Shown here: one piece after another, positions 42,282 to 51,201 of the stretch
Layout of the letters: each line of letters opens with the position of its first letter
Numbering within the stretch: the first letter of the stretch is position 1
NCBI RefSeq assembly: GCF_024752305.1
Contig: NZ_JANTHX010000005.1
Location: 27,050 to 91,049, forward strand
Direction: 5' to 3'
Source of the DNA: Protaetiibacter mangrovi
GTDB lineage: Bacteria > Actinomycetota > Actinomycetes > Actinomycetales > Microbacteriaceae
DNA length: 64,000 nucleotides
Made by a program: the position numbers and the translations under genes
Notes under the pieces: model-generated
Told to the model about the DNA's origin: nothing
Databases searched by the model: none
What the model saw: the letters and a program-made list of their open reading frames with translations, nothing else

Positions 42282-43679
42282 TCAGCCCGGGTGGGTCATC
42301 GAGAGCACGTCGAGCGCCGCGTCGAGCTGCTCGAGCGTGAGCTCGCCGCGCTTCACGAAGCCGAGGTCGATCGTGGCCTCGCGCACCGTGATGCCCTTGG
42401 CGACCGCGTGCTTGGCGATCTTGGCGGCGCTCTCGTAGCCGATGTACTTGTTGAGCGGCGTGACGATCGACGGCGACATGCCGGCGAGTGCGGCCGCGCG
42501 CTCGAGGTTCGCCTCGAGGCCGTCGACGGTCTTGTCGGCGAGTACACGGCTCGAGTTGGCGAGCAGGCGGATCGACTCGAGCAGTGCCGTGCCCATCACG
42601 GGGATCGCGACGTTGAGCTCGAAGTTGCCGGTGGCGCCGGCCCACGCGATGGTGGCGTCGTTGCCGATCACCCGCGCCGCGACCATGATGACGGCCTCCG
42701 GGATCACCGGATTCACCTTGCCGGGCATGATCGAGGAACCCGGCTGCAGGTCGGGGATGTGCAGCTCGCCGAGACCGGTGTTGGGGCCGGACCCCATCCA
42801 CCGCAGGTCGTTGGAGATCTTGGTCAGCGACACCGCGATGGTGCGCAGCGCCCCCGACGCCTCGACCAGCCCGTCACGCGCTCCCTGCGCCTCGAAGTGG
42901 TCCTGCGCCTCGGTGACGGGGAGCCCGGATGCGGCCGCCAGCTCGGCGATGACCTTCTGCGGGAAGCCCTTCGGGGTGTTGATGCCGGTGCCCACGGCGG
43001 TGCCGCCGAGGGGCACCTCGGCCACGCGGGGGAGTGCCGCCTCGATGCGCTCGATGCCGAGCCGCACCTGGCGCGCGTATCCGCCGAACTCCTGGCCGAG
43101 GGTGACCGGGGTGGCGTCCATGAGGTGGGTGCGGCCCGACTTGACCGCGTGCTTCCAGAGCGCCGCCTTCGCCTCGAGGGCGGTCTCGAGGTGGTCGAGC
43201 GCCGGCACCAGGTCGCCGATGAGCGCCCCCGTGACGGCGACGTGCACCGAGGTGGGGAATACGTCGTTCGACGACTGCGAGGCGTTGACGTGGTCGTTCG
43301 GGTGCACCGGCGCGCCGAGCTTCTCGGTCGCGAGGGTCGCGAGCACCTCGTTCATGTTCATGTTCGAGCTGGTGCCGGACCCGGTCTGGTAGGTGTCGAC
43401 CGGGAACTGGTCGTGGTGCGCCCCGCCGATGATGTCGTCCGCGGCGGCGACGATGGCGTCCGCGATCGCGCCGTCGAGCACGCCGAGCTCCTTGTTGACG
43501 ATCGCCGCCGAGCGCTTGATGCGGGCGAGCGCCACGATCTGCGCCGCCTCGAGGCCCGTGCCCGAGATCGGGAAGTTCTCGACCGCCCGCTGCGTCTGCG
43601 CACGGTAGAGCGCGGATGCCGGCACCCGCACCTCGCCCATCGTGTCGTGTTCGATGCGGTACTCGGCGTCGGTGCCCAT
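42282..43679 (-). CDS. fumC: Class II fumarate hydratase
   Basis: A 465-residue iron-independent fumarase of the TCA cycle that interconverts fumarate and malate. Characteristic blocks are [30 protein letters not shown], the catalytic-histidine region [18 protein letters not shown] and the family signature [11 protein letters not shown]. The length is standard. ATG 43679 has GAAAGGG seven bases upstream on the minus strand; the longer frame to 43817 has no family similarity. The gene lies 43 bases downstream of the carbonic anhydrase gene in the same direction. Confidence 0.96.
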   Translation of the reverse strand: MGTDAEYRIEHDTMGEVRVPASALYRAQTQRAVENFPISGTGLEAAQIVALARIKRSAAIVNKELGVLDGAIADAIVAAADDIIGGAHHDQFPVDTYQTGSGTSSNMNMNEVLATLATEKLGAPVHPNDHVNASQSSNDVFPTSVHVAVTGALIGDLVPALDHLETALEAKAALWKHAVKSGRTHLMDATPVTLGQEFGGYARQVRLGIERIEAALPRVAEVPLGGTAVGTGINTPKGFPQKVIAELAAASGLPVTEAQDHFEAQGARDGLVEASGALRTIAVSLTKISNDLRWMGSGPNTGLGELHIPDLQPGSSIMPGKVNPVIPEAVIMVAARVIGNDATIAWAGATGNFELNVAIPVMGTALLESIRLLANSSRVLADKTVDGLEANLERAAALAGMSPSIVTPLNKYIGYESAAKIAKHAVAKGITVREATIDLGFVKRGELTLEQLDAALDVLSMTHPG

Positions 43680-43722
43680 GGGTGTGCCCTTTCGGTGCGG
43701 CTCGGTGTGACGGGGGAGTGGC

Positions 43723-44340
43723 CTAGGCGGCGTCGCCGACGATGACGGCCGGGACGGCGGTGCCCTCGAGGAGCTTGTAGTTCGCTCCGACGACAGCCAG
43801 CGTACCCGCGGCGACACCGTCGGCGATGAGCTCGGAGCGCGCCACCAGCTCGCTCACGGTGCGCTCCAGGTGGGTCAGGCCGACCGCCTCCGGGTCGCGG
43901 GATGCGGCGGCCCGCACCGAGGGGCGGATCGCGGCGATGTGTCCCGCGATGTGCGGCGGCAGCGGGCGGGCGTCGGGCTTGTCGAGGTCGATCGCGGCCT
44001 GCACCGCGCCGCAGGCGTCGTGCGCGAGCACCACGATGAGCGGCACGTCGAGCACCGCCACCGCGTACTCGAGCGAGGCGATCGCCGAGTCGGAGATGAC
44101 CTGCCCGGCGTTGCGCACCACGAACAGATCGCCGAGCCCCTTGTCGAAGATGATCTCGGCCGCGAGGCGGGAGTCGCTGCAGCCGAACAGGGCGGCGTGC
44201 GGCGCCTGGGCGGCGGCGAGCTCCTCGCGGCGCTCGACGTCCTGGCGGGGGTGCGCGGGCTGCCCCGCGACGAAGCGCTCGTTGCCGCGCACCATCTCGC
44301 GCCAGACGTCGGCGGGGGTGCGGCGTGCGGTCTCGGTCAT
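43723..44340 (-). CDS. Beta-class carbonic anhydrase
   Basis: A 205-residue zinc enzyme that interconverts CO2 and bicarbonate. Zinc ligands are Cys54 in CSDSR, His107 and Cys110 in AHDACG; Asp56 and Arg58 form the catalytic dyad. It has no signal peptide, so it acts in the cytoplasm, for example to supply bicarbonate for carboxylases. The ATG overlaps the DUF4245 stop by four bases (ATGA), so the genes are co-translated. Its place in a DUF4245-CA-fumC block is conserved in Microbacteriaceae, as I recall. Confidence 0.92.
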   Translation of the reverse strand: MTETARRTPADVWREMVRGNERFVAGQPAHPRQDVERREELAAAQAPHAALFGCSDSRLAAEIIFDKGLGDLFVVRNAGQVISDSAIASLEYAVAVLDVPLIVVLAHDACGAVQAAIDLDKPDARPLPPHIAGHIAAIRPSVRAAASRDPEAVGLTHLERTVSELVARSELIADGVAAGTLAVVGANYKLLEGTAVPAVIVGDAA

Positions 44341-44987
44341 GGCAGCTCCTGGGCGACGGCGGAGGCGAGCACCGCGAACTCCTCGTCGCCCGCGGTCCCC
44401 GCGAGCACGATGGTCGAGGCGCCCGCGTCGGTGGTGAGGGCGTAGGCGACGTTTCCGGGGTCGGATGCGCCGCGTCGGTCATGCGTGGTCCATTCGACCC
44501 CGTCGAGCGCGACGGTGGCTCCGGCGGCGGCGCCGCGCACCTGGTCGGCGGCCCAGCTGGGGTTGGCGTCGATGCCCTGCACCAGCGCGATGTACTGCTG
44601 CTCGGGGGTCACGAATCCGATCCGCCACGTGGTGACGCCGTCGGAACCGGTGGCGAGCTCGGCGCGGTTGGCCGTCCAGCCCTCGGGGAGCGTCGGCACG
44701 ATGAGGGGCTCGTCGACGGTCGCCTGGGCGGCGGCGCCGACCGCGACGTAGTCGACGGGGTCGATGCGCGACCCGGTGTCGACGAGGCCGACGGTCATGA
44801 CGATGACGATCGCGGCCACCGCGGATGCCACGGTCGCGATCGCGAGGTTCAGCACCGTCTGGTTGCCGCGGCGCTTGGCGCTCGCGGCGGCCTTGCGTTC
44901 CGCGGTCTCCTGCGGGGTCTCGGCACGGCCGAGCTCGGCGACGATCGGCCGCCCCGCCTCGTCGACCCCGCTCGCGCGCGGGCTCAC
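44337..44987 (-). CDS. DUF4245 membrane protein
   Basis: A 216-residue protein of unknown function. It has a charged cytoplasmic N-terminus (about 1-42, with many Lys/Arg/Glu), one membrane helix (about 44-67, [25 protein letters not shown]) and an extracellular domain with [14 protein letters not shown] and [12 protein letters not shown]. The family sits beside exonuclease VII small-subunit genes in actinobacteria. GTG 44987 overlaps the xseB stop (GTGA), which fixes the start; the frame extends further upstream without similarity. Confidence 0.83.
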   Translation of the reverse strand: MSPRASGVDEAGRPIVAELGRAETPQETAERKAAASAKRRGNQTVLNLAIATVASAVAAIVIVMTVGLVDTGSRIDPVDYVAVGAAAQATVDEPLIVPTLPEGWTANRAELATGSDGVTTWRIGFVTPEQQYIALVQGIDANPSWAADQVRGAAAGATVALDGVEWTTHDRRGASDPGNVAYALTTDAGASTIVLAGTAGDEEFAVLASAVAQELP

Positions 44988-45205
44988 GATCCCTCGGCCG
45001 CGGCGCGGGCGGCGTCGAGCCGCTCCTTCGCGCCCACGAGCCATTCCTCGCAGCGTCGGGCGAGCGCCTCGCCGCGCTCCCAGAGGGCGAGCGACTCCTC
45101 GAGCGTCGCCGCGCCCTGCTCGAGCTGCTGCACCACCTGCACGAGCTCGTCGCGCGCCTGCTCGTAGCTGAGTGCGGCGACGTCGGCGGGGGTGGCGTCG
45201 GTCAT
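44984..45205 (-). CDS. xseB: Exodeoxyribonuclease VII small subunit
   Basis: A 73-residue helical subunit that combines with XseA to degrade single-stranded DNA to oligonucleotides. The conserved core [45 protein letters not shown] covers residues about 12-57. ATG 45205 is preferred to ATG 45214 because the -10 hexamer TAGGAT (seven bases upstream) overlaps the latter. The gene is separated from xseA by a flavin monooxygenase gene, which is unusual, and it has acquired a promoter that uses that gene's stop codon. Confidence 0.92.
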   Translation of the reverse strand: MTDATPADVAALSYEQARDELVQVVQQLEQGAATLEESLALWERGEALARRCEEWLVGAKERLDAARAAAEGS

Positions 45206-45212
45206 GCTGTCC

Positions 45213-45218
45213 ATCCTA
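45213..45218 (-). promoter_or_regulatory. -10 hexamer TAGGAT of xseB, overlapping the upstream stop codon
   Basis: On the minus strand TAGGAT begins with the TAG stop of the monooxygenase gene (45218-45216) and ends seven bases before ATG 45205. Confidence 0.55.
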
Positions 45219-46373
45219 GATCGTCTCGTCGGACCGCTTCCCGGCCGCCCGGTGGATCGCGGCGGCGATCCGGTCGGCGTCGAGCCGGAGCTCGCGGAAC
45301 ATGCCGCTGATGGGGTTCGTGTACCCGGTGAAGTGGAGGCCGGGGGCCGACGGCGCGGTGCGCGCACCGTGCACGCGGGGCAGGCCGCGTTCGTCGAGCA
45401 CCCCGAGGTCGCCGACCAGCGGCTCGAGCCCGCGACGGTAGCCGGTGGCCGCGATGATCGCATCCGGGGTGAACCGGGAGCCGTCCGCGAGCACCACCTC
45501 GCCGTCGGGGCCGAACGACTCGACGGCCGCGACCGGCTCGATCCGTCCGGCCCGCACCCCCGCGATCAGCCCGACATCCTGCAGCGGCACCGATCCCTCC
45601 ATGACGCGCGAGTACAGACCGGTCGTCGGCCGGGGCAGGCCGTAGGCCGACAGATCGGGCACCTCGAGACGCGAGGTGACCACCGCGATCCGGTCGACGA
45701 CCGGCACGGGCAGGTGCCGGACCAGGATCCCCGTGCCCTGCGCCGGCCAGCCGAGCCTCGAGCGCCGCACGATGTGCGGGACCGTGCGGATCGCGAGCCG
45801 GACGCGCGCCGCGCCGCCCTCCACCAGGTCGACGGCGATCTCGGCACCCGTGTTACCGGCGCCGACGACGAGCACGTCCCGGCCGCGGTAGGGGCTCGCG
45901 TCGCGGTACGCGGAGGCGTGCAGCAGCTCGCCGGGGAACCGCTCGGCGCCCGGCCAGCTCGGCGGCACCGGGGTGTGGTTGTAGCCCGTGGCGATCACCA
46001 CGGTCGGTCCGCGGAGCGCCTCCCCGGCCGCGGTCTCGAGCACCCATCCGCCCCCGTCCGCCCGCGCGATGCGCGTGACCTCGACGCCCGTGCGCACCTC
46101 GATCCCGTGGTGCGCGGCGTACGTCTCGAGGTAGCGGACGACGTCGGCGCGCGCGACCCATCGGCCGAAGCGACGAGGGATGGGGAGCCCCGGCAGGCCC
46201 GACCAGCGCCGGGTGGTGTGCAGGTGGAGCCGTTCGTAGTGGTGCCGCCACGAGGCGCCGACGTCGTCGGTGCGCTCCAGCACGACCGCGCGGATGCCGC
46301 GCCTGCCGAGGGATGCGGCGACCGCCAGGCCGGCGGGGCCCGCGCCGATCACGAGCACGGGGGACGGATCCAT
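45216..46373 (-). CDS. Flavin-dependent monooxygenase-like NAD(P)/FAD oxidoreductase
   Basis: A 385-residue protein with two dinucleotide-binding folds: FAD site [15 protein letters not shown] (residues about 8-22) and NADPH site [17 protein letters not shown]. Between them is an [11 protein letters not shown] motif, and a C-terminal [11 protein letters not shown] block follows. This is the layout of group B flavoprotein monooxygenases and YUCCA/CzcO-like oxidoreductases; the family fingerprint FxGxxxHxxxW/Y appears only loosely, so the reaction is uncertain. ATG 46373 has GGAGGAA. It lies between xseA and xseB and looks inserted there. Confidence 0.82.
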   Translation of the reverse strand: MDPSPVLVIGAGPAGLAVAASLGRRGIRAVVLERTDDVGASWRHHYERLHLHTTRRWSGLPGLPIPRRFGRWVARADVVRYLETYAAHHGIEVRTGVEVTRIARADGGGWVLETAAGEALRGPTVVIATGYNHTPVPPSWPGAERFPGELLHASAYRDASPYRGRDVLVVGAGNTGAEIAVDLVEGGAARVRLAIRTVPHIVRRSRLGWPAQGTGILVRHLPVPVVDRIAVVTSRLEVPDLSAYGLPRPTTGLYSRVMEGSVPLQDVGLIAGVRAGRIEPVAAVESFGPDGEVVLADGSRFTPDAIIAATGYRRGLEPLVGDLGVLDERGLPRVHGARTAPSAPGLHFTGYTNPISGMFRELRLDADRIAAAIHRAAGKRSDETI

Positions 46374-46399
46374 GGTGCTTCCTCCCGCCTTCCGGACGA

Positions 46400-47602
46400 C
46401 TAGTCGGCGTGCGCCGCGAGCTCGCCGCCCGCGACCCGGATGCGGAGCGCATCGCCCGACGACACCGCGGCGGGGTCGCGCACGAGGGCGGCGCCCGCGT
46501 GCACGACCGCGTACCCGCGGTCGAGGGTGCGCTGGGGGGAGAGTGCGCGCAGCTCGGCCACCAGACGGTGCACGGCGGTCTGCTCGCGCTCGACGCGCAG
46601 CTGCACGAGGTGCGAGCCGCGGTCGACGAGGCGGATGAGGTCTTCGGCGCGGGCATCGACCATGACGCCGGGGTCGGCGAGGGCCGGCCGCGACCGCAGC
46701 GCGGCGATCCGCTCGATCTCGCCGTTCACGAGCGACGTCATGCGCATCGCCATGCGCGCCCGCGCCTGCTGCACCCGTGCCGCCTCGTCGGCGACGTCGG
46801 GCACCACGCGCTTCGCGGCGTCGGTCGGGGTGGAGGCGCGCAGGTCGGCGACCAGGTCGAGCAGCGGGCTGTCGGCCTCGTGTCCGATCGCCGACACGAG
46901 CGGCGTCGCGCAGGCGGCGGCGGCGCGCACGAGCTGCTCGTCGCTGAACACCAGCAGGTTCTGGAAGTCGCCGCCACCGCGGGCCACGATGATCACGTCG
47001 ACCTCCGGGTTGGCGTCGAGCTCGCGGATGCCGGCGGCGACCTCGCGGGCGGCGTTCGTGCCCTGCACGGCGGCGTGCCGCACGCGGAACGTCACCTGCG
47101 GCCAGCGCAGCTGCGCATTGCGCAGCACGTCCTTCTCGGCATCCGAGTCCTTGCCCGTGACGAGCCCGATGCAGCGCGGGAGGAAGGGGAGCGGCTTCTT
47201 GCGGGAGGCGTCGAACAGCCCCTCCTCCTGCAGGGTGCGCTTGAGCCTCTCGAGCTGCGCCAGCAGGTCGCCGAGACCCGCGTGCCGCAGCTCGGAGGCC
47301 ACCATCGAGAGGCTGCCGCCGCGCACCCAGTAGTCGGGACGCACGAGCGCCACCACGCGGTCACCCTGGGCGAACTGCTCGGTGAGGCGCTGCAGGGTCG
47401 ACGACCACACGGTGAGCGACACCGTCACGTCCTGGTCGAGATCCTTCAGCTTCGCGTATACGACGCCGCGCGCCAGGTTCCACTGGGTGAGCTCGCCCTC
47501 GACCCACACCGAGCCGAGCCGATCGATGTAGTCCTTGATCTTCGACGAGAGGGTCGCGACCGCCCACGGGCTCTCGGCGGTGGGCTTGGCGGCGTCGGAC
47601 AC
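46400..47602 (-). CDS. xseA: Exodeoxyribonuclease VII large subunit
   Basis: A 400-residue nuclease subunit. The N-terminal OB-fold (about residues 10-105, SVWVEGELTQWNLARGVVYAKLKD) binds single-stranded DNA. The central catalytic domain includes CIGLVTGKDSDAEKDVL, DVIIVARGGGDFQNLLVFSDEQLVRA and SAIGHEADSPLLDLVADLRASTP. The C-terminal part is helical and contacts XseB. GTG 47602 is six bases after a TAACCT hexamer, giving a leaderless start. It is divergent from ispH. The gap to the monooxygenase gene is 26 bases. Confidence 0.95.
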   Translation of the reverse strand: MSDAAKPTAESPWAVATLSSKIKDYIDRLGSVWVEGELTQWNLARGVVYAKLKDLDQDVTVSLTVWSSTLQRLTEQFAQGDRVVALVRPDYWVRGGSLSMVASELRHAGLGDLLAQLERLKRTLQEEGLFDASRKKPLPFLPRCIGLVTGKDSDAEKDVLRNAQLRWPQVTFRVRHAAVQGTNAAREVAAGIRELDANPEVDVIIVARGGGDFQNLLVFSDEQLVRAAAACATPLVSAIGHEADSPLLDLVADLRASTPTDAAKRVVPDVADEAARVQQARARMAMRMTSLVNGEIERIAALRSRPALADPGVMVDARAEDLIRLVDRGSHLVQLRVEREQTAVHRLVAELRALSPQRTLDRGYAVVHAGAALVRDPAAVSSGDALRIRVAGGELAAHAD

Positions 47603-47608
47603 GCGCCC

Positions 47609-47637
47609 AGGTTATGCGATGCGGAGGACCCTAGACT
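47609..47637. promoter_or_regulatory. Divergent leaderless promoters for xseA (TAACCT) and ispH (TAGACT)
   Basis: Minus strand: TAACCT (47614 down to 47609), six bases, then GTG 47602. Plus strand: TAGACT (47632-47637), six bases, then GTG 47644. The 41-base gap contains both elements. Confidence 0.65.
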
Positions 47638-47643
47638 CGGCAT

Positions 47644-48720
47644 GTGAGCGGGATCTCGAACGGCGCACTGGGGACGACCCTGGAGACGCCCCACGTCCCG
47701 GCTCCGCGCGGTCGCCTCCGCGACGAACCCGTCGGCGCGCCGAAGCGCGTGCTGCTCGCCGCCCCGCGCGGATACTGCGCGGGCGTCGACCGCGCGGTGA
47801 TCGCCGTCGAGAAGGCGCTCGAGAACTACGGCGCCCCGGTCTACGTGCGCAAGCAGATCGTGCACAACGTGCACGTCGTCTCCGAGCTGGAGCGCCGCGG
47901 CGCGATCTTCGTCGACGAGGTCGAGGAGGTCCCCACGGGTTCCCACCTCGTGTTCAGCGCCCACGGGGTCTCGCCGATGGTCGTGCAGTCGGCGGCCGAG
48001 CGGGAGCTGCAGGCCATCGACGCCACCTGCCCCCTGGTCACCAAGGTGCATCGGGAGGCCACCCGCTTCGCCAAGCAGGATCTCCAGATCCTGCTCATCG
48101 GGCACGCCGGCCACGAGGAGGTCGAGGGCACGATGGGCCACGCGCCCGAGCGCACGATCCTCGTGAACAGCCCGGACGACGTCGCGCGTCTCGAGGTCGA
48201 CGACCCCGAGAACCTGGTCTGGATTTCGCAGACGACGCTCTCGGTCGACGAGACGATGGAGACCGTGCGGCGTCTCCGCGAGCGGTTCCCGAAGCTCCAG
48301 GACCCGCCCTCGGACGACATCTGCTACGCCACCCAGAACCGGCAGGTGGCCATCAAGAAGGTCGCGCCGCAGGCCGACCTCGTGATCGTGGTCGGCTCGG
48401 CCAACTCGTCCAACAGCGTGCGGCTCGTCGAGGTCGCCCTCGAGCACGGCGCGCGCGCCGCCCACCGCATCGACTACTCGAGCGAGATCCGCCAGGAGTG
48501 GCTCGACGGCGTCGCCACGGTCGGGGTCACGAGCGGGGCCTCGGTGCCCGAGGTGCTCGTGCAGGAGGTGCTCGCCGACCTCGCGGACGCGGGGTATCTC
48601 GCCGTCGAGGAGGTGCGCACGGCCGAGGAGGACCTCATGTTCTCTCTGCCGAAGGAGCTGCGCCGTGACGCGTCCGGGAACGCCGACGCGCGGGCCCTGG
48701 GGGGACGCGCCCGCGCCTGA
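47644..48720 (+). CDS. ispH: 4-hydroxy-3-methylbut-2-enyl diphosphate reductase
   Basis: A 358-residue iron-sulfur enzyme and the last step of the MEP pathway, making IPP and DMAPP. The three cluster-binding cysteines are in [18 protein letters not shown] and ICYATQNRQ. Other family motifs are [23 protein letters not shown] and [16 protein letters not shown] 47644 is supported by the six-base distance from TAGACT; an ATG two bases earlier is out of frame. The first 30 residues are a non-conserved extension common in actinobacteria. Confidence 0.96.
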   Translation: MSGISNGALGTTLETPHVPAPRGRLRDEPVGAPKRVLLAAPRGYCAGVDRAVIAVEKALENYGAPVYVRKQIVHNVHVVSELERRGAIFVDEVEEVPTGSHLVFSAHGVSPMVVQSAAERELQAIDATCPLVTKVHREATRFAKQDLQILLIGHAGHEEVEGTMGHAPERTILVNSPDDVARLEVDDPENLVWISQTTLSVDETMETVRRLRERFPKLQDPPSDDICYATQNRQVAIKKVAPQADLVIVVGSANSSNSVRLVEVALEHGARAAHRIDYSSEIRQEWLDGVATVGVTSGASVPEVLVQEVLADLADAGYLAVEEVRTAEEDLMFSLPKELRRDASGNADARALGGRARA

Positions 48721-48779
48721 ACCGCCCCACCGCGGCCGGCATCGGGCAGAATCGGGTCAGGAAGACGAGGGGGCTCCGG

Positions 48780-50063
48780 ATGCGTGTGACCCTCCTGCCG
48801 CGCGAGGCGGCGGCGCGGCTCATCACGGGAGCGGTGTCGGTGTTCGCCTTCTCGGCGGGGCTGACGATCATCATCCTCACCATCCCGGTGCTCGTGGACA
48901 CCTTCGTGCGCAACGGGTACCCGGAGGCGATCCCGGTCCCGCTCGCCCTGCTCGTGCTGCTCGTCGCGGCGATCGTGGTGTGCCTCTGGAGGCCCGGTCG
49001 TGCGGTCGTGATCGCCTACCTGGTCATCGGCGCGGCGCTCGCCGTCTGCTACGAGGTCGAGCTGCTGACGGTCGACCCCGGGCTGCTCGACGACCAGCGC
49101 TTCCTCGTCAACCGCCCGACGCTCGCGCTCGTCGCCATCGGCGTCACCTCGACCTCCGCCATCGCCGGCCTGCTGTGGTGCGTGAGCGGCTTCGTCGTGG
49201 CGATGGGGGTCGCCGGGTTCGTGGCGGTGACGACCGGCACGCCGTTCGCACCGGGCTACGGGCCGGCGATGGCGCTGCTGGTGGCGGCCGTGATGTACCT
49301 CACCCTCTTCACCATCCAGGCGCGGCAGCGGCGGCGCCTCCCGCGCTTCGAGGAGCTCGAGGACGCCACCCGCCGGCGTGCCGCGGGCGCCGACCTGGCG
49401 CGCCGCGCCACCGCGGTGGTGCACGACACCGTGCTCAACGACCTGACGGTCGTCATGAACGCTCCGGACGTGCTCGACGAGCGCAGCCGGCGCGTCATGA
49501 ACGCTCCGGACGTGCTCGACGAGCGCAGCCGGCGGCGGCTGATCGACGACCTCGACACCCTCGCGGGCGGCGCGTGGGTGCACGCGACGAGCGAGGTGGT
49601 GGTGCCCGACGAGAACCAGGCGCGCATCCGGAACGAGCTCGCGCGCATCGCGAGCGACTTCCGCTGGCGGGGGCTCACCGTGAACGTGACGGGCGTCACC
49701 ACGGGGGTCTACCTGTACGAGCCGAACGCCGGCGACGCGCTCGTCGCCGCGATCCGCGCCGCGCTCGAGAACGTGCTCCAGCACTCGGGGACCGACGTCG
49801 CCGAGGTCAACATCATGTACTCCGCGGAGTCGGTCACCTTCATGATCTCGGACCAGGGCGTGGGGTTCGATCCTGAGGACGTCGACGCGAACCGGCTGGG
49901 GATGCGGGGGTCGATCGTGGCGCGGATGGAGGCGGTCGGGGGGCGGGCCCGGATCTGGTCGACGCCGGGTTCCGGAACGACCGTGCTGCTCTCGATCCCG
50001 GTCACGGCGGTGCTCGACCCCGGCGCACCTCCCCGGCACCAGGAGGTGGGTCGTGGAGAGTAG
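48780..50063 (+). CDS. Membrane sensor histidine kinase
   Basis: A 427-residue protein with about six membrane helices (up to residue 185). A dimerisation/phosphoacceptor region (about 195-265) contains RRATAVVHDTVLNDL, where the histidine is the likely phosphorylated residue. The HATPase domain (about 300-420) has the N-box AALENVLQHS, G1 box ISDQGVGFDPE and G2 box GMRGSIVARMEAVGGRARIWS. A 42-base exact tandem duplication lies just after the phosphoacceptor helix. No response regulator is adjacent; its partner gene overlaps by 11 bases. ATG 48780 has GAGGGGG upstream. Confidence 0.85.
   Translation: MRVTLLPREAAARLITGAVSVFAFSAGLTIIILTIPVLVDTFVRNGYPEAIPVPLALLVLLVAAIVVCLWRPGRAVVIAYLVIGAALAVCYEVELLTVDPGLLDDQRFLVNRPTLALVAIGVTSTSAIAGLLWCVSGFVVAMGVAGFVAVTTGTPFAPGYGPAMALLVAAVMYLTLFTIQARQRRRLPRFEELEDATRRRAAGADLARRATAVVHDTVLNDLTVVMNAPDVLDERSRRVMNAPDVLDERSRRRLIDDLDTLAGGAWVHATSEVVVPDENQARIRNELARIASDFRWRGLTVNVTGVTTGVYLYEPNAGDALVAAIRAALENVLQHSGTDVAEVNIMYSAESVTFMISDQGVGFDPEDVDANRLGMRGSIVARMEAVGGRARIWSTPGSGTTVLLSIPVTAVLDPGAPPRHQEVGRGE
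49452..49535 (+). repeat. 42-bp in-frame tandem duplication inside the sensor kinase gene
   Basis: Bases 49452-49493 and 49494-49535 match at 41 of 42 positions and encode VMNAPDVLDERSRR twice. The duplication keeps the frame and adds 14 residues (four helical turns) after the phosphoacceptor helix. Confidence 0.9.
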
Positions 50064-51201
50064 GCGCCGGACGGCCCTGCGCTACGCCGCGCGCGACGTC
50101 GACCCGATGAGCTGGTTCACCGGTCCCTACGTGCCCCTGGTCTTCGCCGTCTTCGTGCTCCTGTACGGCGGACTGGTGTCGTTCCTCACCTGGTCGCAGA
50201 GCGCCTGGCCGGCGATGCAGCTCGTGGGCGTCGCGCTGTGCACGGCGGCGTGCGTGCTGCTGCAGGTGATGACGGCTCTGCGCAACCGGCTCGACTGGCA
50301 GCTCGGCCTCGTGACCGTGGTGCTCGGCGGCGCGGGTCTCGTGGCGTCCGCGCTGGGCTACGCGCAGTCGAGCGTCGCGATCGAGCTGTGGTGGGCGCCG
50401 CTGTGCTACGCCCTCGTGCTCGGATCGCTCACCCCCTACCTCGCGCCCTGGAGGCTGCTGTTCTGGGGAACGGTCGCGCTCGTCACCGCGGTGCCGGTGG
50501 CGTCCCTCGTCGTGGATCCCCGGGTGTCGACCTGGGACTCGGTGTCCGTGCTGATCATCGTCGCGACCCCCGTCGCGGTCGGAGTCGCCGGCGCCACCGC
50601 CTTCTCCTACACGCTCGTGCGCCGGATGCTGCCCATCGTCGACAACCGCTCGAGCGAGACGGTCTCCGCGCTGCTCGAGCCCGACCCGGCGGACGAGGCC
50701 GCGGAGCGCGAGGCGCTCGCCCGCTTCACGGCGCGCGCCGTGCCGTTCCTCCGTGCAATCGCGGAGCGCGGGACGGTGACAGACGGCGACCGTTCGCTCG
50801 CGGGCGAGATCGCCCGCTACCTGCGCGACGACCTCGTCTCGCGCACCGACCTCGCCTGGCTCGGCCTGCACGCGGACGACGCGCGGGTCGTGGTGGTCGA
50901 TCCCGAGCGTCGTGCGCAGTACATGCGGGTCGCCCAGCGCACCGCCATCCGCGATCTCGTGCGCGCGGTCATCGACGACCCGTCGACCGACGCCACGACC
51001 ATCTACATGGAGCTGCGCGCCCACGACGACGGATCGACCGGCGTCGCCATCACGCTCGACGCCGACCTGCCCGAGGGCAGGCGGGTGCGGCACCTCTCTC
51101 CGTACTACTTCAACCTGCGCGGACAGATGCGCGACGTGCGCCTCGGCCGCGACCGCCTCTCGTTCCGCGTGCCGCCGAACGACCCGCGCGATCCGAGTTG
51201 A
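50053..51201 (+). CDS. Kinase-like membrane protein lacking ATPase motifs (probable partner of the sensor kinase)
   Basis: A 382-residue protein with about six membrane helices (residues about 25-190) and a soluble C-terminal half. That half has RFTARAVPFLRAIAERGTVTDGDRSLAGEIARYLRDDL, which resembles the helical linker of actinobacterial sensor kinases. It then has a beta-alpha segment (TAIRDLVRAVIDDPSTDATTIYMELRAHDDGS) parallel to the kinase's N-box region. The asparagine and the G1/G2 glycines are absent, so it cannot bind ATP in the usual way. GTG 50053 follows AGGAGG and overlaps the kinase gene by 11 bases. Function is inferred from context only. Confidence 0.7.
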   Translation: MESRRRTALRYAARDVDPMSWFTGPYVPLVFAVFVLLYGGLVSFLTWSQSAWPAMQLVGVALCTAACVLLQVMTALRNRLDWQLGLVTVVLGGAGLVASALGYAQSSVAIELWWAPLCYALVLGSLTPYLAPWRLLFWGTVALVTAVPVASLVVDPRVSTWDSVSVLIIVATPVAVGVAGATAFSYTLVRRMLPIVDNRSSETVSALLEPDPADEAAEREALARFTARAVPFLRAIAERGTVTDGDRSLAGEIARYLRDDLVSRTDLAWLGLHADDARVVVVDPERRAQYMRVAQRTAIRDLVRAVIDDPSTDATTIYMELRAHDDGSTGVAITLDADLPEGRRVRHLSPYYFNLRGQMRDVRLGRDRLSFRVPPNDPRDPS

